From Methanooceanicella nereidis (lineage in GTDB: Archaea; Halobacteriota; Methanocellia; Methanocellales; Methanocellaceae), in contig NZ_PGCK01000014.1 in NCBI RefSeq assembly GCF_021023085.1, forward strand, positions 33,489-97,488: DNA of 64,000 nucleotides, read 5' to 3'. The position numbers and the translations under genes are program-made. Positions 18,973 to 28,011 of the stretch are shown piece after piece; the first letter of the stretch is position 1, and each line of letters starts with the position of its first letter. The notes under the pieces are model-generated. The model was not told the DNA's origin. It saw only the letters and a list, made by a program, of their open reading frames with translations, and did no database searches.

Positions 18973-19302
18973 ATGGGGATGCAATCGATGGATTTTGTGG
19001 TAAATGAAATAACAAAAAGATTGTACGATTATTTGGCGACAGATACGAGCGGCATCAGGAGAGTCGTTCTCCAGGTGTTCGTCAAGCTCAAGACGCTTAC
19101 TGCCGATACACTGCACAGGATACTGGTCGAGCGTAACTTTACCATTACTTTAAAGCAGGTAACGGCAATGTTAGGAGTAATACACTCCAAGCTCGGCATA
19201 CTGCATGCTCACAAGAACTCGTATGATGCAAAATATGAGTACAGTATAAAAGAGAAATACTCTCACATCGTAGAGAAAGCTCTTGTAAGCACGGCCGCAT
19301 AA
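18973..19302 (+). CDS. DUF2551 family archaeal protein
   Basis: This small protein (109 residues from this ATG) has a predicted winged-helix-like core: ITKRLYDYLATDTSGIRRVVLQVFVKLKTLT followed by a recognition-helix-like region ITLKQVTAMLGVIHSKLGILHAHK. This pattern belongs to DUF2551, found in methanogens. The frame begins with a GTG at 18946 about 30 nt after a TATA-like box (about 18912-18922); ATG 18973, 18979 or 18988 would each fit the family N-terminus. A regulatory role is suggested by the fold only. Confidence 0.72.
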   Translation: MGMQSMDFVVNEITKRLYDYLATDTSGIRRVVLQVFVKLKTLTADTLHRILVERNFTITLKQVTAMLGVIHSKLGILHAHKNSYDAKYEYSIKEKYSHIVEKALVSTAA

Positions 19303-19406
19303 GTTGCTTTATCAGGCCTGTCACAAAAATTTTCATATTGTTCAGTCATGGCCATCTATCGCCATGACGGTTAAATTTATTGATTCTTAGCGTTCATTAC
19401 TATCAG

Positions 19407-19787
19407 ATGAGCGACGTCAGGTATACTTACGTTATTGCCTTCCGCGATGACAGCTTTTTAATGGTCCGTCACGCACGAAGAGCGTGGGAGATGCCCGGAG
19501 GTAAGATGGAGCCGGGAGAAGACCCGGAATCGGCTGCGATAAGAGAGTTCAGGGAAGAGACAGGATACGACGTGAGTTCCCTGCAGGTAATAGAAAAAGA
19601 GGAGGGCGGACTCGTGTACATGGGAGAGCTTGGCAAAAAGCTTGAGATAACGCCCAATAAAAATGAGATACTTGGCATAGGATTTTTCGAAAAGCTGCCT
19701 GATGAGCTTTCATTCCCGCTGGTCGAATACCGGCGAATGATAGATGCCGCATATAATGCCAGAGGGAAGAGGGCAAGAAGTTCTTGA
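19407..19787 (+). CDS. NUDIX hydrolase
   Basis: This 126-residue protein has a complete Nudix box GGKMEPGEDPESAAIREFREETGYD (residues about 30-54, quoted as motif). The REFREE glutamates bind the catalytic Mg2+. The substrate class (nucleoside diphosphate linked to another group) is known for the family, but the specific one is not. A TATA-like tract at about 19369-19377 places transcription near 19400, supporting the nearly leaderless ATG at 19407 rather than the in-frame TTG at 19380. Confidence 0.87.
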   Translation: MSDVRYTYVIAFRDDSFLMVRHARRAWEMPGGKMEPGEDPESAAIREFREETGYDVSSLQVIEKEEGGLVYMGELGKKLEITPNKNEILGIGFFEKLPDELSFPLVEYRRMIDAAYNARGKRARSS

Positions 19788-20089
19788 AAACCTGAATCAA
19801 AAAGAAAGTGTAAAAGGCAAACAAAGACACCATAATTAATTTTTGATGACATTAGTATAAAAACAGAATAAAAACCCGTTCTGTCCTTCGTACATTCGTT
19901 TATGTCCTAATCAGCCCCGTTTTAACATTTATCCAGGGCTTATCAGGAAATTTTGATACTTATTACATTAGCTCCGTTAAATCGCCGCCTAACGTATAAA
20001 ACCTGAAAAAATAAACTGGTTTTGCCATGTAAGATCGCTCGACACCTGCCGGTATCGGGCATATGACACTGGCAGCGGGGCGCTGAGAA
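19788..20089. other. Intergenic region upstream of the aldolase operon
   Basis: A 302-bp gap. A TATA-like stretch (gtataaaacc, about 19995-20004) could serve the aldolase operon. No RNA or small gene was recognised. Confidence 0.3.
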
Positions 20090-20971
20090 TTGTACCATCC
20101 TGGAGGAGTCTACCCGGCCATTCCGGTACCTTTCAAAAAGAACGGTGACCTGGACGGCGAATCGTTGATCGGCCTTATACAGCATTTTGAAGACACGGAC
20201 ATCAACGGCATACTTATTATGGGCACCTCCGGCGAGTTCGCAATGATGAATGACAATGAACGCAGGAAGGTTGTTGATATTGCCGTCGGGTCGGTGAACC
20301 GGCTGGAGACGATAATCAACGCCGGATACGCTTCGACGCGGGAGACAGTGTCACTGGCAAAATACATAAAAGACGCTGGCGGTGATGCCGCCATAGTGGT
20401 CGCGCCCTATTTTTATCATCCGTCACAAAAAGGAATGGCGGACCATTTTGTAACTGTGGCCGAAAAGGCGGATATTCCTGTCCTGGCCTATAACATACCA
20501 TCATTTTCCGGCAACACATTGTCCCCGGACATAATGACGGATTTCGCGCTTGAAGAGCGCATAGTGGGAATAAAGGACAGCGGAGGAGATCCCGCCGCGT
20601 TACAGGAGTTCATACACAGGTCATACGAAGGGTTCTCCGTCATGGTGGGATCGGACAGCCTCGCATGTTTCGGGTTATGCATGGGAGCCGCGGGAATGAT
20701 AATAGGAAGCGCCGCGATCGCCCCGTGGATATGCACGGAGATGTACGATGCACTGCGGAAGACTGATTTTAAAAGAGCGTTGAGCATGCAGCTCGCTTTG
20801 AACCACGTCATCAAGGCCATGAGCGTCGGCACCTTCCCCGTATCCATAAAATATTGCCTCAGGGCACAGGGGCTCCCGGCGGGCTATGTAAGGAAGCCCC
20901 TGGAAGAGTTAAGCGCCGCACAAAAAAAGGAAGTTGAGGTCCATCTTAAAGCGGCCAATATTTTGAAATGA
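20090..20971 (+). CDS. DapA-family aldolase/lyase (DHDPS or 2-keto-3-deoxy sugar acid aldolase)
   Basis: This 293-residue TIM-barrel class I aldolase of the DapA/NAL family has GVYPAIPVPF at the N-terminus, ILIMGTSGEFAMM near 42 (substrate carboxylate site), VAPYFYHPS near 105, LAYNIPSFSG with the catalytic Tyr near 135, and IVGIKDSGG with the Schiff-base Lys near 163. Members make dihydrodipicolinate or cleave KDG-type sugar acids. Co-transcription with an aldehyde:ferredoxin oxidoreductase (20968 overlap) favours a sugar-acid or aldehyde-yielding aldolase over lysine synthesis. The start is TTG at 20090, since the frame upstream is closed; the ribosome site is weak. Confidence 0.82.
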   Translation: MYHPGGVYPAIPVPFKKNGDLDGESLIGLIQHFEDTDINGILIMGTSGEFAMMNDNERRKVVDIAVGSVNRLETIINAGYASTRETVSLAKYIKDAGGDAAIVVAPYFYHPSQKGMADHFVTVAEKADIPVLAYNIPSFSGNTLSPDIMTDFALEERIVGIKDSGGDPAALQEFIHRSYEGFSVMVGSDSLACFGLCMGAAGMIIGSAAIAPWICTEMYDALRKTDFKRALSMQLALNHVIKAMSVGTFPVSIKYCLRAQGLPAGYVRKPLEELSAAQKKEVEVHLKAANILK

Positions 20972-20988
20972 TTCGGAGCGTTGAAGTG

Positions 20989-22881
20989 ATGAAAGGATTG
21001 TGGGGAAAGATAATAAGAGTGAATCTTGCCGGCGGTAGTGTAAAGGTAGAGGATGTCCCGGAGCATATCGCCAGGTCGTGCCCGGGAGGAAAAGCACTTG
21101 CCGCTCATTATGCCATAAGGGAGATACCGAAAGGTGTCGATCCTTTAGGCCCTGAAAATAACCTGTATCTTTTTACAGGAGTTCTTACAGGGACGGCGAC
21201 ACCCACCGGCAACAGGTTCGTCGCCGCGACAAAATCGCCTCTGACAGGTACATTTACCGACTCTTATGGCGGAGGCTACTGGGGGCCCGAGCTAAGGTTC
21301 GCGGGATATGATGGCATGATACTGGAAGGGATATCGGAAAGCCCGGTGCGCATACACATACAGGACGATGACATCGGCATACTTGATGCTTCGGACATAT
21401 GGGGTACCGACACATGGACGGCCACAGAGAGGATAAAAAACGCATATGGCACTCTTAAAAAGCCTCTTAAAGTATTGAGCATAGGCCAGGCAGGAGAAAG
21501 GCAGGATGTGCTCTCTGCGATCATAGCTGACGCCAGAGCTGCCGCACGCGGAGGGGTGGGGGCGGTGATGGGAAGCAAAAACCTTAAAGCCATCTCTATC
21601 ATCGGAAGTAAGAGACCGCCAGTAGATGACCATAAAGGTATGATGGCACTTGTCAAAGAGCAAAATATGCGCCTGAACAAAAACCCTGTTACCGCTGAAT
21701 CTTTGAGATATAGAGGCACGCCGAATATACTTATGGGCGTCAACGAGGTGGGTGCTTTGCCCACAAGGAACTTCCAGGACGGGCAGTTCGAAGGGGCGGA
21801 GAATATAAGCGGGGAGTCTATGCGGAAAGTCCTCTGGAATGGCGGAAAGAACTGGCACCCGTGCTGGAACTGCGTAATAAAATGCACACATTTTACCGTG
21901 CTCGAGCAGCCGGGCTATGAAGGAAAGATAGATGACGGCCCGGAATATGAAACGACGGCGCTTCTGGGCTCATGTTGCGGGATAGATGACCCTAAGGCCA
22001 TTGCGCTTGCCGACTATATTTTAGACGGATATGGCATGGATACGATATCCGTGGGGAATACCATAGCATTCCTGATGGAATGTTATGAAAAAGGCATTAT
22101 AGGGAAGGACATTACGAACGGCCTTGACCTGAGGTTTGGAAATAAGGACGCATGGCTGGCGGCAATTCATGCGGCGGGCAAGAGCGAAGGCATACTGGGA
22201 AGGCTGGTGGCGAACGGCACTAAAAAGGCGTCGGAAGAGATAGGAAAGGGCACGGATAAGTTCGCCGCGAACGTGAAAGGCCAGGAGATCCCTGCCTATG
22301 ACCCAAGATGCGGCCAGGGAACGGCGCTATCATATGCCAGGTGCGAACGAGGGGCCGATCATCTTAAGCCATGGGTCTTTAACAAAGAGTATCTTACTTC
22401 TGAGGAACGTACCGACCCGTTCGACACTTCGGACAAGCCCGGACTGATCAAGAGGGAGAACGAAGCATCCGCCCTGTTAGACTGCATATGCGTCTGCAGG
22501 TTCGTAGCCAATGAGCTGACACTGCAGAACGATTTCCTCATGCTTGTCAACGCCGCCACAGGCTTCGATTATAGCTGGCCTGAATTTTGGGAGATAGGTG
22601 AGAGGGCTGTCAATCTCGTCAGGTCTTTCACATCGAGAGAAGGTTTCGGGCGTAAGGATGACTCCCTCCCGGAAAGGTTCGTGAAGGTGCCCCTGAGCTC
22701 CGGCCTGGCAAAGGGTAACGTCGCCAGGGTCGACGAGATGCTTCCAAAATATTATGAGATATGCGGCTGGGACTCTAACGGCATGCCCACTAAAGAAAAA
22801 TTAAGGTCTCTAGGCCTGGAGTTCGTGATAGAGGAGCTTTACGGTGCTGCTGAAACCGCGGCAGCTGCCAGAGCTGCGTGA
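20989..22881 (+). CDS. Tungsten-containing aldehyde:ferredoxin oxidoreductase (AOR family)
   Basis: AOR family enzymes oxidise aldehydes to acids with ferredoxin, using a bis-pterin tungsten centre and one [4Fe-4S] cluster. The 630 residues begin MKGLWGKIIRVNLAGGS, with CPGGKALAAHY near 31 and GGGYWGPELRFAGYDGMILEG (about 92-112) for the pterin. The cluster ligands are in WHPCWNCVIKC near 287-297 and the fourth Cys is in LLDCICVC near 491-495. An in-frame ATG at 20968 overlaps the aldolase stop; ATG 20989 matches the family N-terminus better. The next gene, 4 nt overlapping, encodes a MoaD/ThiS-like protein, fitting pterin assembly. The aldehyde substrate is unknown. Confidence 0.92.
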   Translation: MKGLWGKIIRVNLAGGSVKVEDVPEHIARSCPGGKALAAHYAIREIPKGVDPLGPENNLYLFTGVLTGTATPTGNRFVAATKSPLTGTFTDSYGGGYWGPELRFAGYDGMILEGISESPVRIHIQDDDIGILDASDIWGTDTWTATERIKNAYGTLKKPLKVLSIGQAGERQDVLSAIIADARAAARGGVGAVMGSKNLKAISIIGSKRPPVDDHKGMMALVKEQNMRLNKNPVTAESLRYRGTPNILMGVNEVGALPTRNFQDGQFEGAENISGESMRKVLWNGGKNWHPCWNCVIKCTHFTVLEQPGYEGKIDDGPEYETTALLGSCCGIDDPKAIALADYILDGYGMDTISVGNTIAFLMECYEKGIIGKDITNGLDLRFGNKDAWLAAIHAAGKSEGILGRLVANGTKKASEEIGKGTDKFAANVKGQEIPAYDPRCGQGTALSYARCERGADHLKPWVFNKEYLTSEERTDPFDTSDKPGLIKRENEASALLDCICVCRFVANELTLQNDFLMLVNAATGFDYSWPEFWEIGERAVNLVRSFTSREGFGRKDDSLPERFVKVPLSSGLAKGNVARVDEMLPKYYEICGWDSNGMPTKEKLRSLGLEFVIEELYGAAETAAAARAA

Positions 22882-23180
22882 AAATGGGCAAAGTGATCGT
22901 GAGAGCGATAGGGCAGATGGCGGGATCGCTGGATAAGAATAAGTATGAGATAGACATGAGCCCGGGGCTCACGGTCAGAGAATTGTTAAAAGAGCTGTCC
23001 TATCTTGCAGGCCCGGGATTTGCCGACTCTGTGTATGATCCGGCCGGAAGGCGCTTGAACGAGTATATCACCATATTTATCAACTCAAAGGAAATAAGGT
23101 CGCTGGCAGGGCTTGACACCAGGCTAAAAGCGGGAGACGTGGTCACCATATTGCCGCCCATGGCAGGAGGTCTGGATTAG
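22878..23180 (+). CDS. MoaD/ThiS-family ubiquitin-like sulfur carrier
   Basis: This 100-residue beta-grasp protein contains TVRELLKELSYLAGPGF, the ITIFINSKEIRSLAG segment and the end VVTILPPMAGGLD. In working MoaD/ThiS carriers the Gly-Gly is the very C-terminus; here two extra residues (Leu-Asp) follow it. Either a protease trims them or this carrier is not thiocarboxylated. It overlaps the AOR gene by 4 nt, so a role in the tungsten-pterin cofactor of that enzyme is likely. MoaD-like genes are commonly next to AOR genes. Confidence 0.85.
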   Translation: MKMGKVIVRAIGQMAGSLDKNKYEIDMSPGLTVRELLKELSYLAGPGFADSVYDPAGRRLNEYITIFINSKEIRSLAGLDTRLKAGDVVTILPPMAGGLD

Positions 23181-23326
23181 AGAGTAAGCGTATTAAAATA
23201 ATGGCCATTCGCCTGAATGACAATATTAAGCAACACTGTAAAAAAAATTGGCGCTTTTAGGTTTTACTGTTAATAATTTTGGTTAGGTATAAAAAAATCA
23301 AGAACAATCTGTCTTTGGTTGATCCG

Positions 23327-24616
23327 ATGAAAATAGGCGTTTTACACTGGGCATTTCCTCCGGTAGTCGGTGGTGTCGAATCACATCTCATATATCTATA
23401 TGGTGAACTTGCACAGAAGGGACATGATATATCGATACTAACTGCCCCTCACCCAGAGAGGGATGACTCATCAGTAAAATGGTGTAAGATAGTATCAGAC
23501 GACCTTATGAACCTTGACTCGCTTCAAAACAGTATCCCGAAGGAAGGCAGATACGAGAAAGTCTATGATATGATAGAGAACTTCATCCTTGATGAGACCC
23601 CGGACGTGGTCCACGCTCACAATTTTCATTACTTCATACCAGATCATGCGGAATGCCTGGATGAGGTCTGTAAAAAATACGGTATACCCATGGTCCTGAC
23701 TATCCATAATTATTGGGAGGACGATCTTTGCAGGCACCTGATGAAGGACATAGGCTGGGATAAGATCGTCGCCGTTAGCTACCATATGAAAAACCCGTCC
23801 TTGTTCGACTCAAAAGTGCCCCTGGATAAAGTGGAAGTCCATTATCATGGGGTAGATCTTGATAAATACAGGGTCATCGAAGACAGGGACTCAGTAAGGT
23901 CTAAGCTGAACCTTGACGGGAGAGAAGTCGTATTTCATCCCGCAAGGGCATGCAGGTCAAAGGGCACTATGCATAGCATCGAGGCGGTCGCCAGGCTCAG
24001 AGAGAGATACCCCAACATATGCCTGATAGTCAGCGGTAACGGGGATTCCGTGGACTTTGAGCAGGAAAGGCCCCAGTTCAGGTCGGAGGTAGCTAGTCTG
24101 GTCGACGAGCTAAAAATGCGGGACAACATCCTCTTCGTAAGCCCCTCGGGCGACGAGATGCCGCTTTACATGAATGCCTCTGACGTCATCCTCTATCCGA
24201 CTATCATGCCGCAGGGAGAGGCTTTTGGGATCGCGCCGGTAGAAGCGATGGCATGTGGAAAACCGGTCATTGTCACCAACAGCGGAGGGCTTGTCGAGAG
24301 CACCTCGATGAACATTAACGGTATCGTCGTGGACCGCGACCCTGATAAGCTGGTGGATGCACTGGTCGAGAACATCGACAGGCTATTAACGGATAAGAAT
24401 TATGCGGAGTATCTGGGCTCTAACGGCAGGGAGATAGCCATTGAAAGATTTGACTCGAGAAAGATGGCTATGAGGATGGAGGACCTATATAACAGGCTTT
24501 TGAATGAAAACCTGACTAAATGCGAAAGCAGAGTTGGTCCGGCAATAAAACGAAAGGCCGGCGATGATAAGATCAAGGCTAATTGTACACACAGCACGTC
24601 TTTCAAGCTGATATAG
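23327..24616 (+). CDS. GT4-family glycosyltransferase
   Basis: This 429-residue GT-B glycosyltransferase starts MKIGVLHWAFPPVVGGVESH (nucleotide/acceptor loop). It has VVHAHNFHYFIP near 95, VEVHYHGVDLDKYR near 170 and the GT4 C-terminal motif near 303-317: PQGEAFGIAPVEAMACGKPV with the E-x7-E pair. The C-terminus (about 400-429) is variable and basic. The frame is open from a TTG at 23279, but ATG 23327 matches family starts and is preceded by a TATA-like tract (about 23285-23294). It is followed by a debranching-type enzyme, so an alpha-glucan or glycogen-like polymer is a reasonable target. Confidence 0.85.
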   Translation: MKIGVLHWAFPPVVGGVESHLIYLYGELAQKGHDISILTAPHPERDDSSVKWCKIVSDDLMNLDSLQNSIPKEGRYEKVYDMIENFILDETPDVVHAHNFHYFIPDHAECLDEVCKKYGIPMVLTIHNYWEDDLCRHLMKDIGWDKIVAVSYHMKNPSLFDSKVPLDKVEVHYHGVDLDKYRVIEDRDSVRSKLNLDGREVVFHPARACRSKGTMHSIEAVARLRERYPNICLIVSGNGDSVDFEQERPQFRSEVASLVDELKMRDNILFVSPSGDEMPLYMNASDVILYPTIMPQGEAFGIAPVEAMACGKPVIVTNSGGLVESTSMNINGIVVDRDPDKLVDALVENIDRLLTDKNYAEYLGSNGREIAIERFDSRKMAMRMEDLYNRLLNENLTKCESRVGPAIKRKAGDDKIKANCTHSTSFKLI

Positions 24617-24648
24617 CTCGCCGGCTGACTGTTTAGCCAGGTCATCAT

Positions 24649-26727
24649 ATGAATGAGACGATAGTCATTAACGAAGGGACTACCTTCATGGTCACAGATA
24701 ATTGCGGGAATGTGCCAAGGGGCACCCCGCTCGGTCTTTTTAGGTCAGATACCAGATATCTTAATGTCTACTTTCTGAAGCTCAACGGCATGCACCTTAT
24801 ACCGTTAAGCTTCACCAGAAGAGGATATATAGCGAATGTTTCTCTTACCAATCCGGAACTGAAGACAGAAGACGGCCAGACAGTCCCCGAGGGGACGCTT
24901 CATATCTTAAGGACCATGTTCATTAGCTCTAATTTTTATGAAAAGCTTTTCATTAAGAACACTAACGCGTTCCCCGTTAAGCTCCAGGTGGCGCTTTCAT
25001 ACGACACGGATTTTAGGGACATATTCGAAGTGAAAACAGTTACATATACTCGAAGAGGGCTCAGGGCCATACTGGAAGGGGAGGAAGGTAAAAACGTCAT
25101 CTTAAGATATGAAGGCCTCGACAATATCATTCGCAGGACTGAGTTTTATTTTAACCCTGCACCGGAGATATACTGGGATAAGGCCATCTTCAACATGGAG
25201 GTGGCGCCCTATGAGACTAAAGAGATCGATATTGAAATAGTCATGACGCTGGGCGTAGTGCCGGTGATAAGGCAGGATTTCGTCGTTGCGAAGAAAGAGA
25301 TAGAGGAATCATATGACCAGTGGCAAAAAATGCTGACGCAGATAGACACGGATAACGACCTCATGAACAACATCATCGAGACCTGCATACTCGACCTCCG
25401 GTCCCTTATCATACAGACCAAGAAAGGATTGCTTGTCCCCGCGGCCGGCATACCGTGGTATGACACCATTTTCGGCAGGGACAGCCTGATCACAAGTATG
25501 CAGACGCTGATGCTGAACCCGACTTTATCGCGCTCAACCTTAAGTTTCCTGACAATTTACCAGGGCACTAAGGTCGATTCATGGAAAGACGAGCAGCCGG
25601 GGAAGATATTGCACGAGATACGCGAAGGGGAGCTTGCGAATCTTCAGCATATTCCACATACGCCATATTACGGCACTATTGACGCCACTATGCTGTACGT
25701 TATACTGATGTCCGAGTATTACAAATGGACCGGGGACGTCACTATATTATCGGACATCAAGAACGGTGCCGAGAACGCCATCAACTGGATTGATAATTAC
25801 GGGGACCTCGACGGGGACGGATACGTGGAATACATGCGCATGTCCGAAAAGCTAGGGCTTGTGAACCAGGGATGGAAGGACTCTCATGACTCCATAGTCT
25901 TCAGCGATGGAAAGCTCGCTGACGCCCCTATCGCGCTGTCCGAGGTGCAGGGCTATGTATATGACGCAAAAAGAAGGTTCGCCGAGATGTACCCGGACTC
26001 CAGCATAGGTAAAAAAGCCATGTCAAGTTCCCGTACTCTTAAGACACGTTTTAACGAAGATTTCTGGATGAGCGATAAAAAGTATTATGCGGAAGCTCTT
26101 GACAAAAACAATAAGCAGGTCGACTCGATAACGAGTAATCCGGGACACTGTTTTTGGTCAGAGATACTTGATAAAAAGAAAGCGGACCTTATCGTTAAAC
26201 GCCTCTTACATGAGGACATGTTCTCGGGCTGGGGGATAAGGACTCTGGCTACCAGCGAAAAAGCATACGACCCGCAAAGCTATCATAACGGTTCCGTCTG
26301 GCCGCACGATAATTCGATCATAGCCTGGGGGTTGAAAAAATACGGATATTCTGAGGAGGCAAACCATATCATCACGGCTCTCATCGAGGCGAGCAAATAT
26401 TTCGATAACAGGCTGCCCGAGCTGTTCTGCGGTTATCCGCGTGTGGAGAAGCAGCCGCCTGTGATATACCATTCGACATGCAGCCCGCAGGCATGGGCTT
26501 CTGGAAGCATAATATTGTTCATCCAGACAATGCTGGGACTGTACCCCGATGCTCCGAATAATATCCTTTACGTGAAGCCTACGCTCCCGGAATGGTTGAA
26601 GTATGTGACGGTCAAGAAATTAAAGGTAGGGCCCGAGATCGTAAACCTTGAGTTCAGGCGCGTTAACGGAAAAACGACATATGACGTGATAGGGAAGACA
26701 GGCACGATAAAAGTCGAGGGACTATGA
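24649..26727 (+). CDS. Amylo-alpha-1,6-glucosidase / glycogen debranching enzyme-like protein
   Basis: This 692-residue protein has an N-terminal GDE_N-type beta domain (about 1-220, with RGTPLGLFRSDTRYLNVY) and an (alpha/alpha)6 C-terminal glucosidase domain (about 270-690). Motifs include PWYDTIFGRDSLITSMQ near 275, DATMLYVILMSEYYKWTGD near 345, NQGWKDSHDSIVF near 407 and YHNGSVWPHDNSIIAWG near 545. The acidic residues of these motifs are the likely catalytic pair. The family (GH133-like) removes alpha-1,6-linked glucose. The start ATG is 33 nt after the glycosyltransferase stop. Substrates such as glycogen or trehalose-type glycans are inferred. Confidence 0.87.
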   Translation: MNETIVINEGTTFMVTDNCGNVPRGTPLGLFRSDTRYLNVYFLKLNGMHLIPLSFTRRGYIANVSLTNPELKTEDGQTVPEGTLHILRTMFISSNFYEKLFIKNTNAFPVKLQVALSYDTDFRDIFEVKTVTYTRRGLRAILEGEEGKNVILRYEGLDNIIRRTEFYFNPAPEIYWDKAIFNMEVAPYETKEIDIEIVMTLGVVPVIRQDFVVAKKEIEESYDQWQKMLTQIDTDNDLMNNIIETCILDLRSLIIQTKKGLLVPAAGIPWYDTIFGRDSLITSMQTLMLNPTLSRSTLSFLTIYQGTKVDSWKDEQPGKILHEIREGELANLQHIPHTPYYGTIDATMLYVILMSEYYKWTGDVTILSDIKNGAENAINWIDNYGDLDGDGYVEYMRMSEKLGLVNQGWKDSHDSIVFSDGKLADAPIALSEVQGYVYDAKRRFAEMYPDSSIGKKAMSSSRTLKTRFNEDFWMSDKKYYAEALDKNNKQVDSITSNPGHCFWSEILDKKKADLIVKRLLHEDMFSGWGIRTLATSEKAYDPQSYHNGSVWPHDNSIIAWGLKKYGYSEEANHIITALIEASKYFDNRLPELFCGYPRVEKQPPVIYHSTCSPQAWASGSIILFIQTMLGLYPDAPNNILYVKPTLPEWLKYVTVKKLKVGPEIVNLEFRRVNGKTTYDVIGKTGTIKVEGL

Positions 26728-26900
26728 TCGGTTACAAATAGTACTTTTTAATAACGGACATATATCCCCTTCCGGCTTTATCCTGAATATTATATCGATT
26801 TTTATTGAATATAAGCCAATAAATCGATGATTTTGTTATAAACGAATATAAATCGACAGTACTTACCTTGTTATGGGTAGAATACAAGAGGAGGGTAGAT

Positions 26901-27284
26901 ATGATGAGTAATAGTAAACGCTTTAGGCTGCGGTATCTTATTATTGCATTGGCCGTGCTCCTGGTGGTCTCGTCGGGCATTGCGACAGCTTCTTTCTTTA
27001 GTTTCCCGTCCCTTGACAGGTTCTCTTTTGGATCAATGACACAGCCTGCCTATAACACAGGGCCTTTCACCACGGTCAACCGGTTCAGCATGCCGTTAAA
27101 CGACCTGTCGATGACAAGCGGCATAGGACTGCCGTTCGGAGGCATCAGCCCGTTTTACTCGCCCTATACATACAGTAAGTCATACACAAGATCGACCATG
27201 GGACCGGAAGGGCCCGTAACCCAGTCGTATGTCATGGACTATGATAGTACGACGGGCGAACAAACGGTCACTTATATGAACTAG
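26901..27284 (+). CDS. Small exported protein of unknown function
   Basis: This 127-residue protein has a positively charged N-terminus (MMSNSKRFRLRY), one hydrophobic stretch LIIALAVLLVVSSGIATA (about 13-30) that looks like a signal peptide or membrane anchor, and a mature part rich in Ser, Phe, Tyr, Pro and Thr. There are no cysteines and no known domain. A strong ribosome site (GAGGAGG) precedes the two ATGs at 26901/26904; the in-frame TTG at 26868 lies upstream of it and is rejected. A hairpin plus T-run follows the stop. Confidence 0.75.
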   Translation: MMSNSKRFRLRYLIIALAVLLVVSSGIATASFFSFPSLDRFSFGSMTQPAYNTGPFTTVNRFSMPLNDLSMTSGIGLPFGGISPFYSPYTYSKSYTRSTMGPEGPVTQSYVMDYDSTTGEQTVTYMN

Positions 27285-27287
27285 GCT

Positions 27288-27328
27288 GATCGACCGGGTG
27301 ACATCCTGATCGATCTTTTTATTTTTTT
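27288..27328 (+). terminator. Intrinsic-type terminator after the exported-protein gene
   Basis: GATCGA (27288-27293) pairs with TCGATC (27310-27315) and is followed by TTTTTATTTTTTTT. The stem is short but the T tract is long, which is typical for archaeal termination. Confidence 0.5.
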
Positions 27329-27590
27329 TCTTCTTCAGCTTTTTGTGATGTTTTCTTTGTTGTTTCTTTCCGGGTGCTGGTTGATAAAAAAATGAGAGAC
27401 TACTAATAAAGATCAGACTATTATGAAATTACTCAATTACAAAAAATTTCATTATCCCGTTTCATAGCTTACGTTAATCATACAGGCATAGGTAGACCTA
27501 TCATTTCATATATCACCAGAACGGCTTATGCGGCGATACTTGCGAGTTATATGGAGATATTTGGAAATAGCATCATTATTTTTCTTTGAC

Positions 27591-27672
27591 ACATGTTACG
27601 AAAAATCATATATCTGATGATACATGTTACGAAAAATCATATTTTACTGGCACACGTTTCGATAAAATATAT
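27591..27672. repeat. Direct repeat ACATGTTACGAAAAATCATA, two exact copies and one diverged copy
   Basis: Exact 21-bp copies lie at 27591-27611 and 27622-27642, 31 bp apart. A diverged third copy (ACACGTTTCGATAAAATATA...) lies at 27652-27672. Spacing of about three helical turns suggests protein-binding iterons, but this is speculative. Confidence 0.65.
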
Positions 27673-27844
27673 CACAATATACCATATTTTATCAAAAACA
27701 TCTATCGACCAGCGTAAAAGGATTTTTGAAATATATTCGGCATTATTCATCGTTAAATATCGAATAATTTGGTAAATTTTAAAGAAATGTGTACCAATAT
27801 GCTTATTGTAGGGATGGAATGGATGTGGCAAAACGGCCACAATA

Positions 27845-27871
27845 AAACGGACTTATCATATAAGTCCGTTT
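27845..27871. repeat. Perfect 12-bp hairpin
   Basis: AAACGGACTTAT (27845-27856) and ATAAGTCCGTTT (27860-27871) are perfectly complementary with a 3-nt loop. No T-run follows in either direction, so it is not a standard terminator. Confidence 0.75.
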
Positions 27872-27910
27872 AAACCATTATGTTGACCCTCACCTTATCC
27901 ATTACCCTCC

Positions 27911-27965
27911 CCATCACCCTTGTTGGTGATGGCTACTCTTGCGGCGGTGTTACCCTCACCGCCGC
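27911..27965. repeat. Two adjacent perfect hairpins
   Basis: CCATCACC/GGTGATGG (27911-27918 with 27925-27932) and GCGGCGGTG/CACCGCCGC (27941-27949 with 27957-27965) form two short GC-rich stems 8 bp apart in otherwise AT-rich DNA. They are flanked by recurring ACCCTC words. Confidence 0.75.
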
Positions 27966-28011
27966 CTACCCTCAAAAAAATAAATACCCTCAATAATAAA
28001 TACCCTCAATT

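Noticed and set aside
20090..20971. Firm label as lysine-pathway dapA
   Set aside because: Other DapA-family aldolases share the same motifs, and the AOR/MoaD operon context points elsewhere.
27593..27775. 60-residue frame in the repeat region
   Set aside because: AT-rich Ile/His/Tyr translation follows from the direct repeats and lacks a ribosome site.
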